Source: Populus alba (lineage: Eukaryota > Streptophyta > Magnoliopsida > Malpighiales > Salicaceae). From it: a DNA stretch of 64,000 nucleotides. How positions within the stretch are numbered: the stretch's first letter is position 1; each line of letters begins with the position of its first letter. Below the pieces are notes generated by a model. The model did no database searches. It was not told where the DNA came from and saw only the letters and a program-made list of their open reading frames with translations. The position numbers were made by a program, and so were the translations under genes. The stretch spans positions 10,360,169-10,424,168 of the forward strand of contig NC_133288.1 of NCBI RefSeq assembly GCF_005239225.2. Direction: 5' to 3'. Below are positions 38,501 to 50,650 of the stretch, piece after piece.

Positions 38501-39426
38501 AGCATGCCCCATGCCAACGTCTGATCTTTTTTGCACTGGGTTTTGCAGGGCTTGTATCATACATCATTCAAGGTGCCTGATGTTTATGGGGTTTTCCAGT
38601 TTAAGGTTGAGTATCACAGGCTTGGATATACTAGCCTCTCACTCTCCAAACAGGTAAGCTTCTTGGACTTGGATAATCTTTCCTTCACTTAATCAACTTA
38701 GCAACTTACCTGGTTTACTGTAGTGGATTGACTGGTGTGATTATGATTGATTTTAAAAATGCTGGCTGCAATTTGATGATGATAATATAGCCAAATTTAA
38801 CATATTTGGGATGTCTTATAAAAAGGAATTTGGATGGTTAGTTCGGGTGCAGTGTCCTGACTTATTAGATAGTAGAAGTGGTGCAGCTATATTAATTCAG
38901 CTGCTTAATTTTTTTGCTGGAAGGACATAATTATGCTCATTTGGGGAAAAGCACTTTGAGAAACATTATTGTGTGCTGACCTGTCCAAAGATCTATTCAT
39001 GGGACAACGATAACGAATCCCAAAGAAGCAATTGATTGCAAATTGTATTGCTTCAATTTATAAAATGTGAATTGTTTTTATGAAGATTCCTGCATCTATT
39101 ATTGTATGTTGTTAATATATCCTCCGCACAGAATTCTTCATTATAGTGGTGGATGCCCTGAAAGACAGTTAAAAAACCAATTGAAATTGTGAGTGCAGAT
39201 TCCAGTTCGGCCCTTCAGACACAATGAATATGAGAGATTCATTACAGCTGCTTTCCCCTATTATGGGGCTTCTTTTACTATGGTATGTTCTATTTAAAAG
39301 AAACTGGAATACTATTGTTTTGTGAACATATAGTATTTGCCTGTGTGCATGCTAACCATATTCTCCTGTCGTTTGCAGATGGCCGGGTTCTTTATCTTCA
39401 GCTTTGTCTACCTGTACCACAAGTGA
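35530..39426 (+). CDS. DGL1: Oligosaccharyltransferase 48-kDa subunit (DGL1/OST48)
   Basis: Thirteen exons: 35530-35806, 35955-36091, 36167-36298, 36378-36431, 36526-36639, 36951-37006, 37098-37139, 37901-37976, 38149-38220, 38328-38453, 38549-38653, 39199-39282 and 39379-39426. All borders are GT/AG and the phases add up to 440 residues; Arabidopsis DGL1 is about the same length. The product is a subunit of the ER oligosaccharyltransferase that transfers the dolichol-linked glycan to Asn-X-Ser/Thr. It starts with a signal peptide ([20 protein letters not shown]). The luminal domain includes [59 protein letters not shown] and [19 protein letters not shown]. It ends with a membrane anchor and short tail ([16 protein letters not shown]); the final lysines suit ER retention. 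Intron 7 (37140-37900) is the longest, with a G run near 37719. No break is seen. Confidence 0.96.
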
Positions 39427-40342
39427 GGCCCTATTGTAATAGAGAGGATTGCACTGCTATGAACATGGTTCTTTCTGATATACACTGAGAATATATCGAG
39501 GGCCTTGTAACAGTTTTCCCCCGCAGTTTCATTATTTAGGAAGAATTTATTGTAGTAAAATTATCCGGCATTAGTATGGCTCTTCTGAGGTGGTGCCAAA
39601 GCTTGAACCTTGGTCAGGTAGTCGGAGCTTTCCTACAACAAACCGCAAGGCCAGAGAGCACTGGTATCGAAATGTCTCTCTTTCTCCGTGAAGAAAACTG
39701 TTGACGAGCACTAGAGCCAGAAAATTATAGGTCCGACACCGTTTTACTACATGATGAACAAACTTCTAGATTCTGGTCTAATAAATTCGCCAGTGATTAG
39801 TACCAAGTCTCTAGTCAATTTTTCTTTCCCTCTTTGAAAGGTCTCTAGGCGCTCTTTGGAAAATGGGCTTTTTAGTGCCTTTATATTTTAGCTTAATAAT
39901 ATTAAATAGAAAAAAAACTAGGAAAATTATTCCATTCAAATAGGAAAAAACTAGAAAAGCATTATAATACATAATAAGAAAACAAAACTAGAAAAAAAAA
40001 AAAAAAAAAATTAATCATGAATGTGTGAAAAAGAATAATACTATCAATTTATGTATTTTTCAACACGAGTGCTAGACTGCTACTTGATATATAACCAGAT
40101 TTACAATGTTTGTATCGAAACTCTACTTGGTTGCATTAACTAACTAATTTTTTTAGCTAAAATAAATAAATAAACTTATTTTCAAACAATAAACAAATGA
40201 AAAAAATTCTACTTTGAAAGCTTATCCAAGCAAGTTGCTACAAATCATAACATACACAAGTTAATTAAATTCCATACGCCAAAACTAAATAAGAACAATC
40301 CTCAAATGATCGATCACGATCAGATCAATCCCGAAAGCCAAC

Positions 40343-40380
<38 letters not shown>

Positions 40381-42902
40381 CACACACACAGGGAGAAGAA
40401 GAAAGGTTAACTTGCTGGAAATTGAAGGTAGGTACTCTTTTGCGTGTGGATCGGAAAGAATAAGCTTGGAATTGATGGGAAAAGGGGTGAGACAAGATTC
40501 ATGGCAAGAAAGGATTTTTTTTTTTTTTTTTTTTTTTGTTTCCTTTGCGTGTGGTTGCGGAGTAGGGATTTTATCCTGGAATCAAAATTGTGACATTTCA
40601 AAACATAAATAGGGTTTTATTTGGGTTTTTTCAAATTACCCGATCTTGAATTAACTCGATAGATCACCTAGATTTAATTAAGCTAATTTCTCAATAGAAT
40701 TGTATATGAATTAGATTGATTCAAGTTTTGAATCATTCATGTCTTAGGTTAATCAGTCAAGACATTCTTAGCTTTTTAATTATAGTATCAATTTATCAAG
40801 TTTTAAACATCAGAGAAAAATGTTATTTATCTATGTTACAAATATATTTGGATAATTTGTGGTCGGGGGGGAATAGTAAGCTTAATTAGCTATGTATCAT
40901 AACTGAATTTATAATACACCAATAACAATTAAGAAATAATTGAAATGGGATTAAAGGGAATATAAAAGTTTTCCTCTTTTTTTTTTCTAGACAATAAAGA
41001 AGGAAATTGATTCCTAACATTGCATGGCAAACGGCTATATATATAAAAGGAATTGAAGAAAAAAAAATCTCATGATAGTTCGTATGTTTTTTCCTATAAA
41101 TAAGTTTCTAGATGATGAAAAAAGAAATTGATTCGAGCATGTGTTTTTTAAGGTAATAAAATAATTTTTATATGTACCAATAAAACCCTCTCAAATATAG
41201 GTCATGATTTCTAAAGTTTTGAAGGATTTTTACCAAATCAAATGTCTTAACAAAATCCTATTCTTGTATTTGCATCGTATTTGCAAATAAAACCTTTTTC
41301 TACTATATTCAATATGGTTTCTAAAGTTTATGAAATATTTTTATTAAATAAAATATTTTGACAAAATTTCTATTTTTTTTAAAATATAGTTATAGACTAG
41401 ATTGGGAACCCGTGTTGCGTCGAAAGATGATTGTGTTTTGAAAGAAGCAAGAAGAACCTGATACTCAGGTCATTAACTTGATTATATCCAATAAAATCTG
41501 TTAATTTAATATCTTATTTAAATCAAAGGCAACAACATAAAATGAATTGTAAAAAAACACATGTCAGTAATAAATAAAAAATAAGTCATCAATATCATAC
41601 ATATAAGGAAAAGAAAGAAAAGATCGTTGGAGACTCACAACCACTCTATTATGGACATCGTTCACAACCAAAAAAACTTACTGAATTGGTTTAAACTTAA
41701 CTGCAAAAGGATGCAAGACGACATCAAGAAAATGTTACATGGTTTATTAGAGCAATATCCTATAAAAGCAAACTGAATAAAACACAATGAAGCTTATATC
41801 CATTTATATTTAATCAATCAATTATATTTAATTAATTTTTTTTTGAGAAATATATCTAAAATGGAACAAAACATAAAAAGGCCTTAGATAACTCAAAAAA
41901 AAAAGGGGGGATGCAAAGGGAATATGAAAAAAAATAATGAGCTTAATCTCCAATAAAATAAAAATAAAAATAAAAAAGTATATTAAAAAAAACATTAGCT
42001 TAAAAGAACAATAAAAAGAAAAGACAACCCCTAGTGAATGTCTTTAAGCTGGGTTAATTTTCCAAATTAGAATATGTGAAATTTAAAAATAGAGTTAACT
42101 AAGAAACTTGAATTCAAATTAACTTAACGCTGAAGGATAAAATTGAGTGTAAAAAAACCAAACTAAAAAAAAATAGAAAAGTAAAAGGAAAAAAACAATC
42201 AAAGAAATAAAGATAAAATCTAAATGAAATGATCGATGATGAAATTGTAAAAAATGATCGATAATGAAATTGTCAAAAGAGTTACACTATAAAAATTATA
42301 TCAAATGAAATAAATATCAATTAAAAGAATGAAAATTAAATAAGTAAAATAAAAAAAAATTAAATGAGGATGAAATTGCAATGAATTTCAATTTTTATAA
42401 GTTATTTCAAATAAAAAAAATATTAACAAAAAAACCAAGGACTAAATCAAAAAAACAAAGAAAAGTAAAAAAAATCGAATGGGGATGAAATTAAAGCAAA
42501 TCTTGATTTTCATAAGTTATTTGAAATAAAACAAATATCAACAAAAAAATCAGGGACAAAATCAATAACAAAGAGAAGCAAAGGGCTGACTTGAAAAATT
42601 GTAGGGTAGGGCGTAAGAATCAAGGGAGAGAGAGGAAAAAAAGAAATAAAAATGTTTGTTGATGCAAAACAAGAGCTCTATTTTCTACACGTGACACCTC
42701 AATATAAAGAAAACACCGAGATGAATCTAATGACGTCCTAAAAAGTCATTTTTAGTTGCTAGAATCAATAGCATGTGCCGTCTAAAGAAGAAGAAGCAGT
42801 TGACGAGTGCTTAGCATGTGCTAGTGTTTTTTAAAATCCATTTAATTTATTAAAAGATCAAAACAACCCTCACTTTACTAAATAACAACAAAAAAAACCA
42901 AT
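39427..42902. other. DGL1 3' region and intergenic DNA
   Basis: Positions 39427-39560 are the likely 3'UTR of the DGL1-like gene. A (TA)n tract lies at 40342-40378 and a T run at 40516-40537. Frames at 40407-40612 on both strands overlap the T run and have no domain. Positions 42238-42590 hold degenerate tandem units carrying gatgaaatt(g/a) at 42238, 42369 and 42485, with cttataa-type and ggactaaatc-type blocks. These resemble the reverse complement of the array at 7466-7835. Nothing else was recognised. Confidence 0.5.
42238..42590. repeat. Degenerate tandem repeat, ~116-130-bp period
   Basis: Units begin atgaaattg or atgaaatta and continue aatttcaatttttataag, ttatttcaaataaa and atcaacaaaaaaa; a ggactaaatc-like block closes each unit. 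The last two units are 116 bp apart. Similar to the reverse complement of the array at 7466-7835. Confidence 0.55.
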
Positions 42903-42910
42903 ACTACATG

Positions 42911-43983
42911 CAGTGGCGGAGCCACGTAGGAGCAAAAGGGGGCAATTGCCCCCTTAATTTTTTTTATAATATTTTTTATATTAAAATATTAATATAATAA
43001 TATGATGAGGGTTGATATACAGTTATTATTGTTCACATGTGTCTTAATATAATAAATAATATATATAATATATATGCAGCATCCCAGCCCATTTTTCATT
43101 TCCCCAAACTCCCCCCTATTTTTTTCTTTTTTCCGTTAACTATTCAAGAGTTTTCTATTTTTTTTTCTAGCTGTTCTCTTCATTATACAATTTTTTTTCC
43201 ACGTCCAGTTAAGCAACAACTTTAAATATTATTTAAAGGTTTTAGATTAAATTTATAATATTTTTGAATTAATTAAAAACGAACGGTAGTGGAATATACC
43301 GGAAGATTTTGAACAATAAACATTGATTTGATTGTTTTGAATTAATTAAATATTTTATCATTTGCAATTGAATTGATTACGATATGGAACTAAACTTTTT
43401 AACGAGATAAACAAATAAATATTCAAATTGTTGTTAGCAAGTAAAGATTGATATTTGCATAATTAAAATTGTTTTAGCTTGAGATTGGTCATTTTTATGA
43501 TGTTAATTTCCTTGTGCTTTCCTATAAAATAATCAAGATAAATGATTAAATAATTCATATTTTATTTGTTTTTTTTTCTTTTTCATTTTCATCAAACAAT
43601 TTGTATTTTGCTGGAGAATAATTAACACGTGCGTGCAAGTTTGATTTTAATCAGTGCATCATATCCATGCATTATGTATAATATGTTATATGGTAACGGG
43701 GTGTGAAATGAATTTTGATGAATTGATGTGTATTTTATTATGAATTTCATATGAAAGATTTATAATTATTATGTAACTAATTAACTGAATTTTGTTATTG
43801 TGAAAACTAAAAAAAAAATAAAATTATAATGTAAGTTTTCTCATTTTAAAAGTATTTTTAAATTAATTTTGCTTTATATAAGTTAGTATATTTATTTCGA
43901 ATTAATTTCTAATATATGTCTATATAATATAGTATTTATTAATAATTTTTCCCCTCATTTAAAAAATTCTAGCTCCGCCACTG
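42911..43983. mobile_element. Non-autonomous hAT-like DNA transposon
   Basis: Terminal inverted repeats CAGTGGCGGAGC at the left (42911) and its complement ending CTCCGCCACTG at the right (43983) enclose 1073 bp. The flanks are an 8-bp target duplication with one mismatch, ACTACATG (42903-42910) and ACGACATG (43984-43991). Eight-base duplications with CAG...CTG ends fit the hAT superfamily. A perfect 20-bp palindrome, AAGGGGGCAATTGCCCCCTT, sits at 42936-42955. The interior is AT-rich and has no transposase-like frame; the 62-codon frame at 43037-43225 is Pro/Phe-rich and not convincing. Confidence 0.85.
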
Positions 43984-44914
43984 ACGACATGAACAAAAAT
44001 ACCCTTAAATCTAAGACATGTAAAAAACTAAAACTCAAGGGCAATAAGATTTTTTTATAGTGCAAATACAAAGGATAAGAGGCAAATACTCCTAACTTGT
44101 CAAAGGTTTTTTTATTTATAAGGCTAGATTAGTAATTTTACCGTGCTACTAAAAATATAAATATACCTCTAAATAATACTAAACAATGTATTAACATTAA
44201 AGATATTTATGATAATCTACAGTACAAATTTAAAGACAAATACCTATTTTGTTCTCAAGTGATTTAAAAATATCAAAATATCTCTATTGAGAAAACAATT
44301 ATGCCTTCATCCTCTAGGCAAATTTTTTTTTTTCATGAGTAAAAAAGAAATAGGGAATTAACTGTTTCATACATGGTGTACGGTGTCTTGCGGAACAGAA
44401 TTCTCCATTTTTTTTTAGTTTTAATTATAATATATAGTTTATAATATAGTACAGGTGTACTGGTGCTCATCTCCTTCAAGTAAATGCTTCCTTATTATCC
44501 TGAAACTTCCATCCAAAATTGAATTTTTCAGATAACACCAATCATTTATACCTACTGACTACTGTACGTGCGTATCAATTCGATGTCCTCCATCATTAAT
44601 TGAAGCCGTATTTTGTTATCGGCTGTGGCTCAAGCTATTCCACCAAAAACTGGTCTGACTTTGTCAAATCAATTTAATGTATTAAATTAGTGTTCAGAAA
44701 TATGATACGATTTGATTTGACTGTACAATTTTTTATATAAAAATATATAAAAATAATATTTTTATTTTATTTTATAAAATTTATTTTCAACCCATTATTA
44801 ATTTAAAATTAAAAAAAAATTAATTTAAAATTAAAAAAAACTCACAAATTTTCAAAAATAATTTTTGAATGCAAAATCAAATACACTCTAGATAATGTTT
44901 AAGATTATGGTAAT

Positions 44915-45050
44915 GGTTGTTTTTTAAAGGTTATTTTACTTAAAAATATATGAAAATAATATTTTTTTTATTTTTTATAAATTATTTTAAATATTAATAC
45001 AATTTTAAAAAATAAAAATAATAATAGACATGAAACACATTTCAAGAACA
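44915..45050 (+). repeat. MITE-like AT-rich repeat, copy 6
   Basis: Begins aatggttgttttttaaaggt, has the aataatattttttttatttt arm and the ttaaatattaatacaatttt centre. Forward orientation. The right arm is truncated or diverged. A related partial copy lies at 44725-44870. Confidence 0.45.
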
Positions 45051-45317
45051 AAAACAAGCCGCCTACTATAAATGATAAGAGCATGAAACATGTCCCGGCT
45101 GGATAGGGGCAGTTTTCTCATGTCTTGAAACATGTGTTGAATCCACAAATTGTAAATGCATACGTTGGGAAAGCAATTATTTCATATCTTCATCTGATTG
45201 GTTAAGAAAATTGCATGCATTAAATAAAAGTTAGATTAGCTATTTATTGAGTATCTATTGCGGTACTCCTTCTCTATTCCACTCACCACGGCTAATACCG
45301 TGTAAAGAAACGCGTTT

Positions 45318-45475
45318 GAAATCAAGTTTTTTTTTTTTTAAAAAATATTTTTATATATATTTTTAAATTATTTTAACATACTAATATTAAAAATAATTTT
45401 TAAAAATAAAAATATATATTATTTTAATATATTTTCAAATAAAAAAACACTTTAAAAAAACAACTATATCTTTTA
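45318..45475 (-). repeat. MITE-like AT-rich repeat, copy 7
   Basis: T-rich arm, then ttttaacatactaatattaa, aaataatttttaaaa, and an A-rich arm ending cactttaaaaaaacaactat. A good copy in the same orientation as those at 1648 and 5570. Confidence 0.55.
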
Positions 45476-45509
45476 GCACACCCCTAGACAACTAAAAAAC
45501 AATGGCAGA

Positions 45510-45718
45510 TATAAGGAAAACAATCACTCTTCCACAAAATCCTCACTCACCAGCATCAGATCCTCACGTTTGAATTTGAATTATGAACAACTTGTAATCA
45601 GTTATAGAATAGCTAATCTTCAGGCTTAACAAGCTCCTCAATTCCGTATATATACATGCAAAATGTAAATGAATATATGAGCGATTTTATCTCATCACAG
45701 CCCCTTTGAAAATCTTTA
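45510..45718 (+). repeat. 5' LTR of copia element 1
   Basis: Starts TATAAGGAAAACAATCAC and ends GAAAATCTTTA. The boundaries are fixed by the GCAGA duplication on the left and the primer-binding site on the right. It has TATATATACATG near 45645-45657 as a possible promoter element. The TA...TA ends depart from the usual TG...CA. Confidence 0.93.
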
Positions 45719-45792
45719 TGGTATCAGAGCTTCTTCTCCAACGAGTTCTATTCTAATTCTTTTTTTTTTTTTTTTTTTTTTTCGATTCTGCA

Positions 45793-48700
45793 ATGGCTTT
45801 CTCAGTCTCTTCTCATGTTGCTATCAATGTCATCCAACAAATTACAGCTAAACTCACCCCAACAAATTATCCCTCTTGGCATGCACAGTTTGAGTCCCTC
45901 CTTCTTGGTTATAACCTGTTTGGTTATATTGATGGCACACTTTCATGTCCTTCATCCACGAGTCCTGATGCAGCACCTACTGCTGCCTCCATTTTTTGGT
46001 TTCGCTAGGACAAACTCATTTTGAATGTTATACTCACTTCGGTGTCTGATTCTGTGATACCCTTCATAGCAGCTTCCAAAACATCCTCTCAAGCCTAGAA
46101 CAAACTGACCAAGCTTTATGCCAGTCGTTCCAGAACACGAGTCATGCAACTCAAAGAGGATCTCACACTCATTCAGCGTGGCACACGCACTGTCACAGAC
46201 TTTCTCTATTCTATTAAGTCTATTGCCGATGAGCTTGCACTCATTGATGCTCCTCTCTCTGCCGATGATATTACTCTCTATGCTCTCAATGGCTTAGGGC
46301 CTGAATATAGAGAAATGGTAGCTCCTATTCGTACACGAGAATCTGCCCTCTCATTTGAAGAACTTCATGATCTTCTAATTGGCCATGAGTCTTACCTCAA
46401 ACGCCTGGAAATCACTTCTCCCTCCCTGGTTGTTACAGCACATAATACTCAGCGCAGGCATCACAATTTTTCACAAAAACAACCGTGGTCTTCTCATTCA
46501 GCCCCGCAAAGATATGATTCCAAGCCTCAATCTCGTTATTTCAGGCAGCAAAGGTATACTCCCAAATGCCAGTACTGTGATCAATTTGGCCATATTGCCA
46601 AACAATGTCCTAAATTACATACCAGAAAACCTACAGCAAACTGTACAACTGCTTCTCAAAGTCCAGACCAGCGTTGGCTCATTGACTCTGCTGCATCACA
46701 TAACATCACCTCTCAAGTATCTAATCTGCACTTGCACTCTGAATATGATGGCATAGATGAAGTGCTTATTGGAGACGGCTCAGGTTTGAAAATCACTCAC
46801 TCAGGTTCTCTTTCTCTTCCATTTCCTAACCGAACATTCCACATTCAAGACACTCTTTGTGTTACCACCATAAATCAAAATTTGATTTCAGTCCATCATT
46901 TTACTAAACACAACAATGTGTTCCTTGAATTTCATCCTTCTTGTTTTTTTGTCAAGGATCCACAAACGAGAGAAACTCTTCTTCAAGGACCCTGTGAGAA
47001 TGGTGTTTATCCTCTGCCTCATCCCCACGTCTCCACCCCCATTGCATTGGTTCATGAACGCACTTCCATTCCAGGTTGGCATCAGCGTCTAGGTCACCCC
47101 TCCTCAAAAGTTGTTGACCGAATGATCTCCTCCTTCTCTCTTCCTGTTTCCAGCACTTCTTCTAAGTCTCTTTTTTGTGATTCCTGTTCTATCAATAAAT
47201 CTCATCGTCTGCCTTTTCATAAACATGGTCTCACTAGCTCAGCTCCTTTTGATTTAATATATACAGATGTTTGGGGTCCATCACCACATATAAGCATTCA
47301 AGGTCATAAATACTATGTGATCTTCATTGATCACTTCACAAAATATGTCTGGTTCTTTCCCCTTCGTAACAAATCTGATGTTAAAATCATTTTTCCTCAG
47401 TTTCATAAAATGATACATAATCGGTTCAATGCTAATATAAAGGGACTCTACTCTGACAATGGTGGAGAATTTGTTTCTCTACAGCCATTTCTTACCCTCC
47501 ATGGCATCAGTCATTACACCACAGCCCCGCATACTCCTCAACAGAATGGAGTCTCAGAGCGTCGTCATCGACATATTGTAGAAACAGGCACTACGCTTCT
47601 CAGTCATGCACATCTGCCTTCTCATTTTTGGTCCTATGCCTTTGCAGCAGCCACCTACCTCATAAATCGATTACCCTCTCCTATCCTTCATCACAAATCT
47701 CCCTTTCAAACCTTGTTCGCGACCACTCCCAATTATCTCAAACTCGGAACGTTTGGTTGCTTGTGCTTTCCTTGGCTGAAACCATATCACCCACACAAAC
47801 TTCAACCCAAGTCTGTTCCCTGTCTGTTCCTTGGCTACTCTAATACACAAAGTGCATATCTTTGCCTTCATTTGCCTACTCAACGATTATATATCTCACG
47901 GCATGTTACCTTTGATGAAAACACATTTCCCCTACAGACTACCATCAACCAATCCACCTCTACGCCAGTTGCTCCTCCAGTCTCTACTCCTCTCCTGCAG
48001 CTTATTCATCCAACTAGCCAAGACCTCCCTGCCCCAGTCTCTACTGCCCTTCAAGAAAACATCCCTCCCCCTGCATCAAATTTAAACACCACCATCTCCA
48101 ATGTTCAGGTACATCCTCAGGCTCCTGTTAATCCTCAAAGACGCCATAATATGACCACTCGGTCTATGAATAACATCTTTGTACCAAAACAGTTTCATAA
48201 CACCACAACACACCCATTACCTGACTCCCCTAAGCCCACGTGCGTTACTCAAGCACTTAAAAATCCACTTTGGCGCAATGCCATGTCAGAAGAAATTTCT
48301 GCATTACTTAATCATGCCACCTAAGATCTTGTTCCTCCTACAACTAATCAGAATCTTATCGGATGCAAATTTGTTTTCAGAACAAAACGCAATCCTGATG
48401 GCACCATAAGCAGGTACAAAGCTCGCCTCGTTGCAAAAGGCTTCCATCAAAGGCCAGGCATTGATTATTCCCAGACATTCAGTCCAGTTGTCAAACCAGC
48501 TACCATTCGCCTGATTCTCTCCCTTGCTGTCACTAATGGTTGGTCTCTCAGGCAGCTCGACATAAATAATGCCTTTCTTCATGGCAATCTTGAAGAGACA
48601 GTGTTTATGCATCAACCTCCCGGCTTTAGGGATGCTTCCAAACCTGATTATGTTTGCAGACTAAAGAAAAGTATTTATGGCCTGAAACAGGCACCTCGCC

Positions 48701-49803
48701 AGTGGTACAAAGCTCTTCGGGATGCTCTTCTGCAGTTTGGCTTTGTTCACTCAGCTACGGACACATCCCTATTCATATATGTCTCTAACAGTGTTCTCTG
48801 CTATTGTCTTGTATATGTTGATGACATTATTGTCACAGGAAACGTCTCCACATTTATGGATGCTATTATCGCCAAACTCAGTCAATCGTTCTCTGTAAAA
48901 GACATGGGACATCTTCATTTCTTTCTTGGCATGGAGGTCATTCCTACAGCCAAGGGGCTTTTCCTGTCGCAGCACAAATACATCAGTGATTTACTCTCAA
49001 AGACATCCATGGACATGGCAAAAGATGTTCACACTCCACTGTCCACCAGCACTCCATTAACCTTATCGGATGGCTCAGCTCCTACAGACAGCACAAAATA
49101 TCGCAAAGTTATTGGGGGACTGCAATATCTTGGTCTAACTAGACCTGACATTGCATTTGCAGTAAATCGACTTTCCCAATTCATGCACAAACCAACAGCA
49201 TGTCACTGGACGACAGCCAAACGAATTCTCTGGTATCTCAAGCAAACAATGTTTCATGGAATTCTTATTCAACAGAGTAGTCCCTTCAATCTCCACACTT
49301 TTGTTGATGCAGACTGGGCTGCCAACACTGATACACGAATCTCCACCACTGCTTTCATCACTTTTCTAGGCTCTAATCCTATTTCTTGGTCTGCATGCAA
49401 ACAACGAGTTGTCTCACGGTCTTCTACATAAGCTGAATTTCGTGCATTAGCAGCTGCAACTTCTGAAACAGTTTGGCTTCACTCCTTAATCAAGGAACTT
49501 GGTTTACATCTTCCAAACCCTCCTCAGGTTTTCTGTGATAACATTGGTGCAACTCATTTCAGCCTCAATCCAGTGCAACACACTCGCATGAAACATATCG
49601 ACATTGATCTTCTCTTCGTTCGTGATCTTGTCCAGAAAGGTCGCATTGCTGTCAACCATGTTCATACTTTAGATCAACTTGCAGACTTTCTCACAAAACC
49701 TCTTCCCCGTCAACGCTTTCAAACCTTAAGATCCAAGATTGGCGTTACTGATGGTACCTCCATCTTGCGGGGGCATATAAGGAAAGCAATCACTCTTCCA
49801 TAA
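45793..49803 (+). pseudogene. Copia element 1 gag-pol polyprotein with four nonsense codons
   Basis: A single frame of 1337 codons with no frameshift, broken only by stops at 46006-46008 (TAG), 46096-46098 (TAG), 48322-48324 (TAA) and 49429-49431 (TAA). The natural stop is just inside the 3' LTR. Domains in order are a Gag (UBN2-like) region at about 45830-46430, a zinc knuckle CX2CX4HX4C (CQYCDQFGHIAKQC) at 46567-46608, and protease WLIDSAASHNIT with its Asp at 46684. The integrase core follows at about 47260-47600 (YTDVWGP, YSDNGGEF, GVSERR). RT has YVDDIIVTG near 48820, and RNase H starts with FVDADWA near 49300. The protease has DSA where D(S/T)G is usual. The two early stops replace positions usually occupied by Gln and Trp, consistent with C-to-T or G-to-A decay. 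Confidence 0.94.
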
Positions 49804-49984
49804 AATCCTCACTCACCAGCATCAGATCCTCACGTTTGAATTTGAATTATGGACAACTTGTAATCAGTTATAGAATAGCTAATCTTCAGGCTTAACAAGC
49901 TCCTCAATTCTGTATATATACATGCAAAATGTAAATGAATATATGAGCGATTTTATCTCATCATAGCCCCTTTGAAAATCTTTA
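49776..49984 (+). repeat. 3' LTR of copia element 1
   Basis: Same 209-bp length as the 5' LTR, with five differences. These are A/G at the 11th base, C/T in CCA(C/T)AAA, A/G in ATG(A/G)ACA, C/T in TTC(C/T)GTA or TTCTGTA context, and C/T in ATCA(C/T)AGC. All are transitions. Confidence 0.93.
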
Positions 49985-50189
49985 GCAGATAACATTAATT
50001 TCTTAATTATTTAACAATTTCTTGGTTCTAAGTATGCAATGTAATTTTGGTCAGATTTTAACATGAAAATTTTTTTGTTCTTTTTTTTTTAAAAAAAAAC
50101 ATGAAAACTAGTTTACATGGTAAAGTTATATATAGGAACATTAACAATTTAGCCCCCATTTTATATTGTGTTTCAAATAAGAATAGGAT

Positions 50190-50340
50190 AATTGTAAAAA
50201 ATAAATTAAATTAATTTTTTTATATTTCAAAGATCGTTATGATACGCTGATATTAAAATAATTTTTAAAAAATATAAATAATATTATTTTAATATATTTA
50301 TGAATAATAAATACTTTAAAAAGTAACCATTATCATACTC
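50190..50340 (-). repeat. MITE-like AT-rich repeat, copy 8
   Basis: Centre gatacgctgatattaaaata, then attattttaatatatttatg, ending ctttaaaaagtaaccattat. Reverse orientation relative to the copy at 50490, so the pair could form a larger inverted structure. Confidence 0.55.
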
Positions 50341-50489
50341 TAAAACACTCGTATTACAAACAAAATAAATTTAGAGAAAACTTAAATTTTTATTTGAAAG
50401 AGTGGTTGCAGTTGCTTTTCAAAATACTTTTTATATTTTAAATAAAACTTAAATTTAGTTAATTGAAGAAAAAACTTAAATTCCTGTTT

Positions 50490-50650
50490 GAGAGTATGGT
50501 TGTAATTGTTTTTTAAAGTGTTTTTCATGCTGAAATGTATTAAAATAATATTTTTTTAAAATTATTTTTTAAATCAATATATTAAAATAATTTAAAATAT
50601 ATATAAAATAATTTTTAATAAAAATAAAATTTTAATTTTAATGGAACGCG
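50490..50650 (+). repeat. MITE-like AT-rich repeat, copy 9
   Basis: Begins tatggttgtaattgtttttt followed by aaagtgtttttc. It has tgtattaaaataatattttt and ends near atggaacgcggtta. Clear forward copy. Confidence 0.55.

Larger units (their letters stand above)
43992..45509. other. Intergenic region with MITE-like copies
   Basis: AT-rich. It includes partial or full copies of the recurrent hairpin repeat at about 44725-44870, 44915-45050 and 45318-45475. Copia element 1 begins 35 bp after the last of these. No gene is seen. Confidence 0.5.
45510..49984 (+). mobile_element. Ty1/copia LTR retrotransposon 1, with TA...TA LTR ends
   Basis: Complete structure of 4475 bp with 209-bp LTRs and exact 5-bp target duplications GCAGA at 45505-45509 and 49985-49989. 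The primer-binding site TGGTATCAGAGC (initiator tRNA-Met) directly follows the 5' LTR at 45719. A G-rich purine tract (GCGGGGGCA, about 49767-49775) precedes the 3' LTR. The order protease-integrase-RT-RNase H makes it Ty1/copia. The LTRs differ at five of 209 positions, all transitions, which indicates a moderately recent insertion. The coding frame has four stops, so the element is no longer autonomous. Confidence 0.95.

Noticed and set aside
40407..40612. Overlapping 64-66-residue frames on both strands
   Set aside because: They are kept open by a T/A homopolymer and have no family resemblance.
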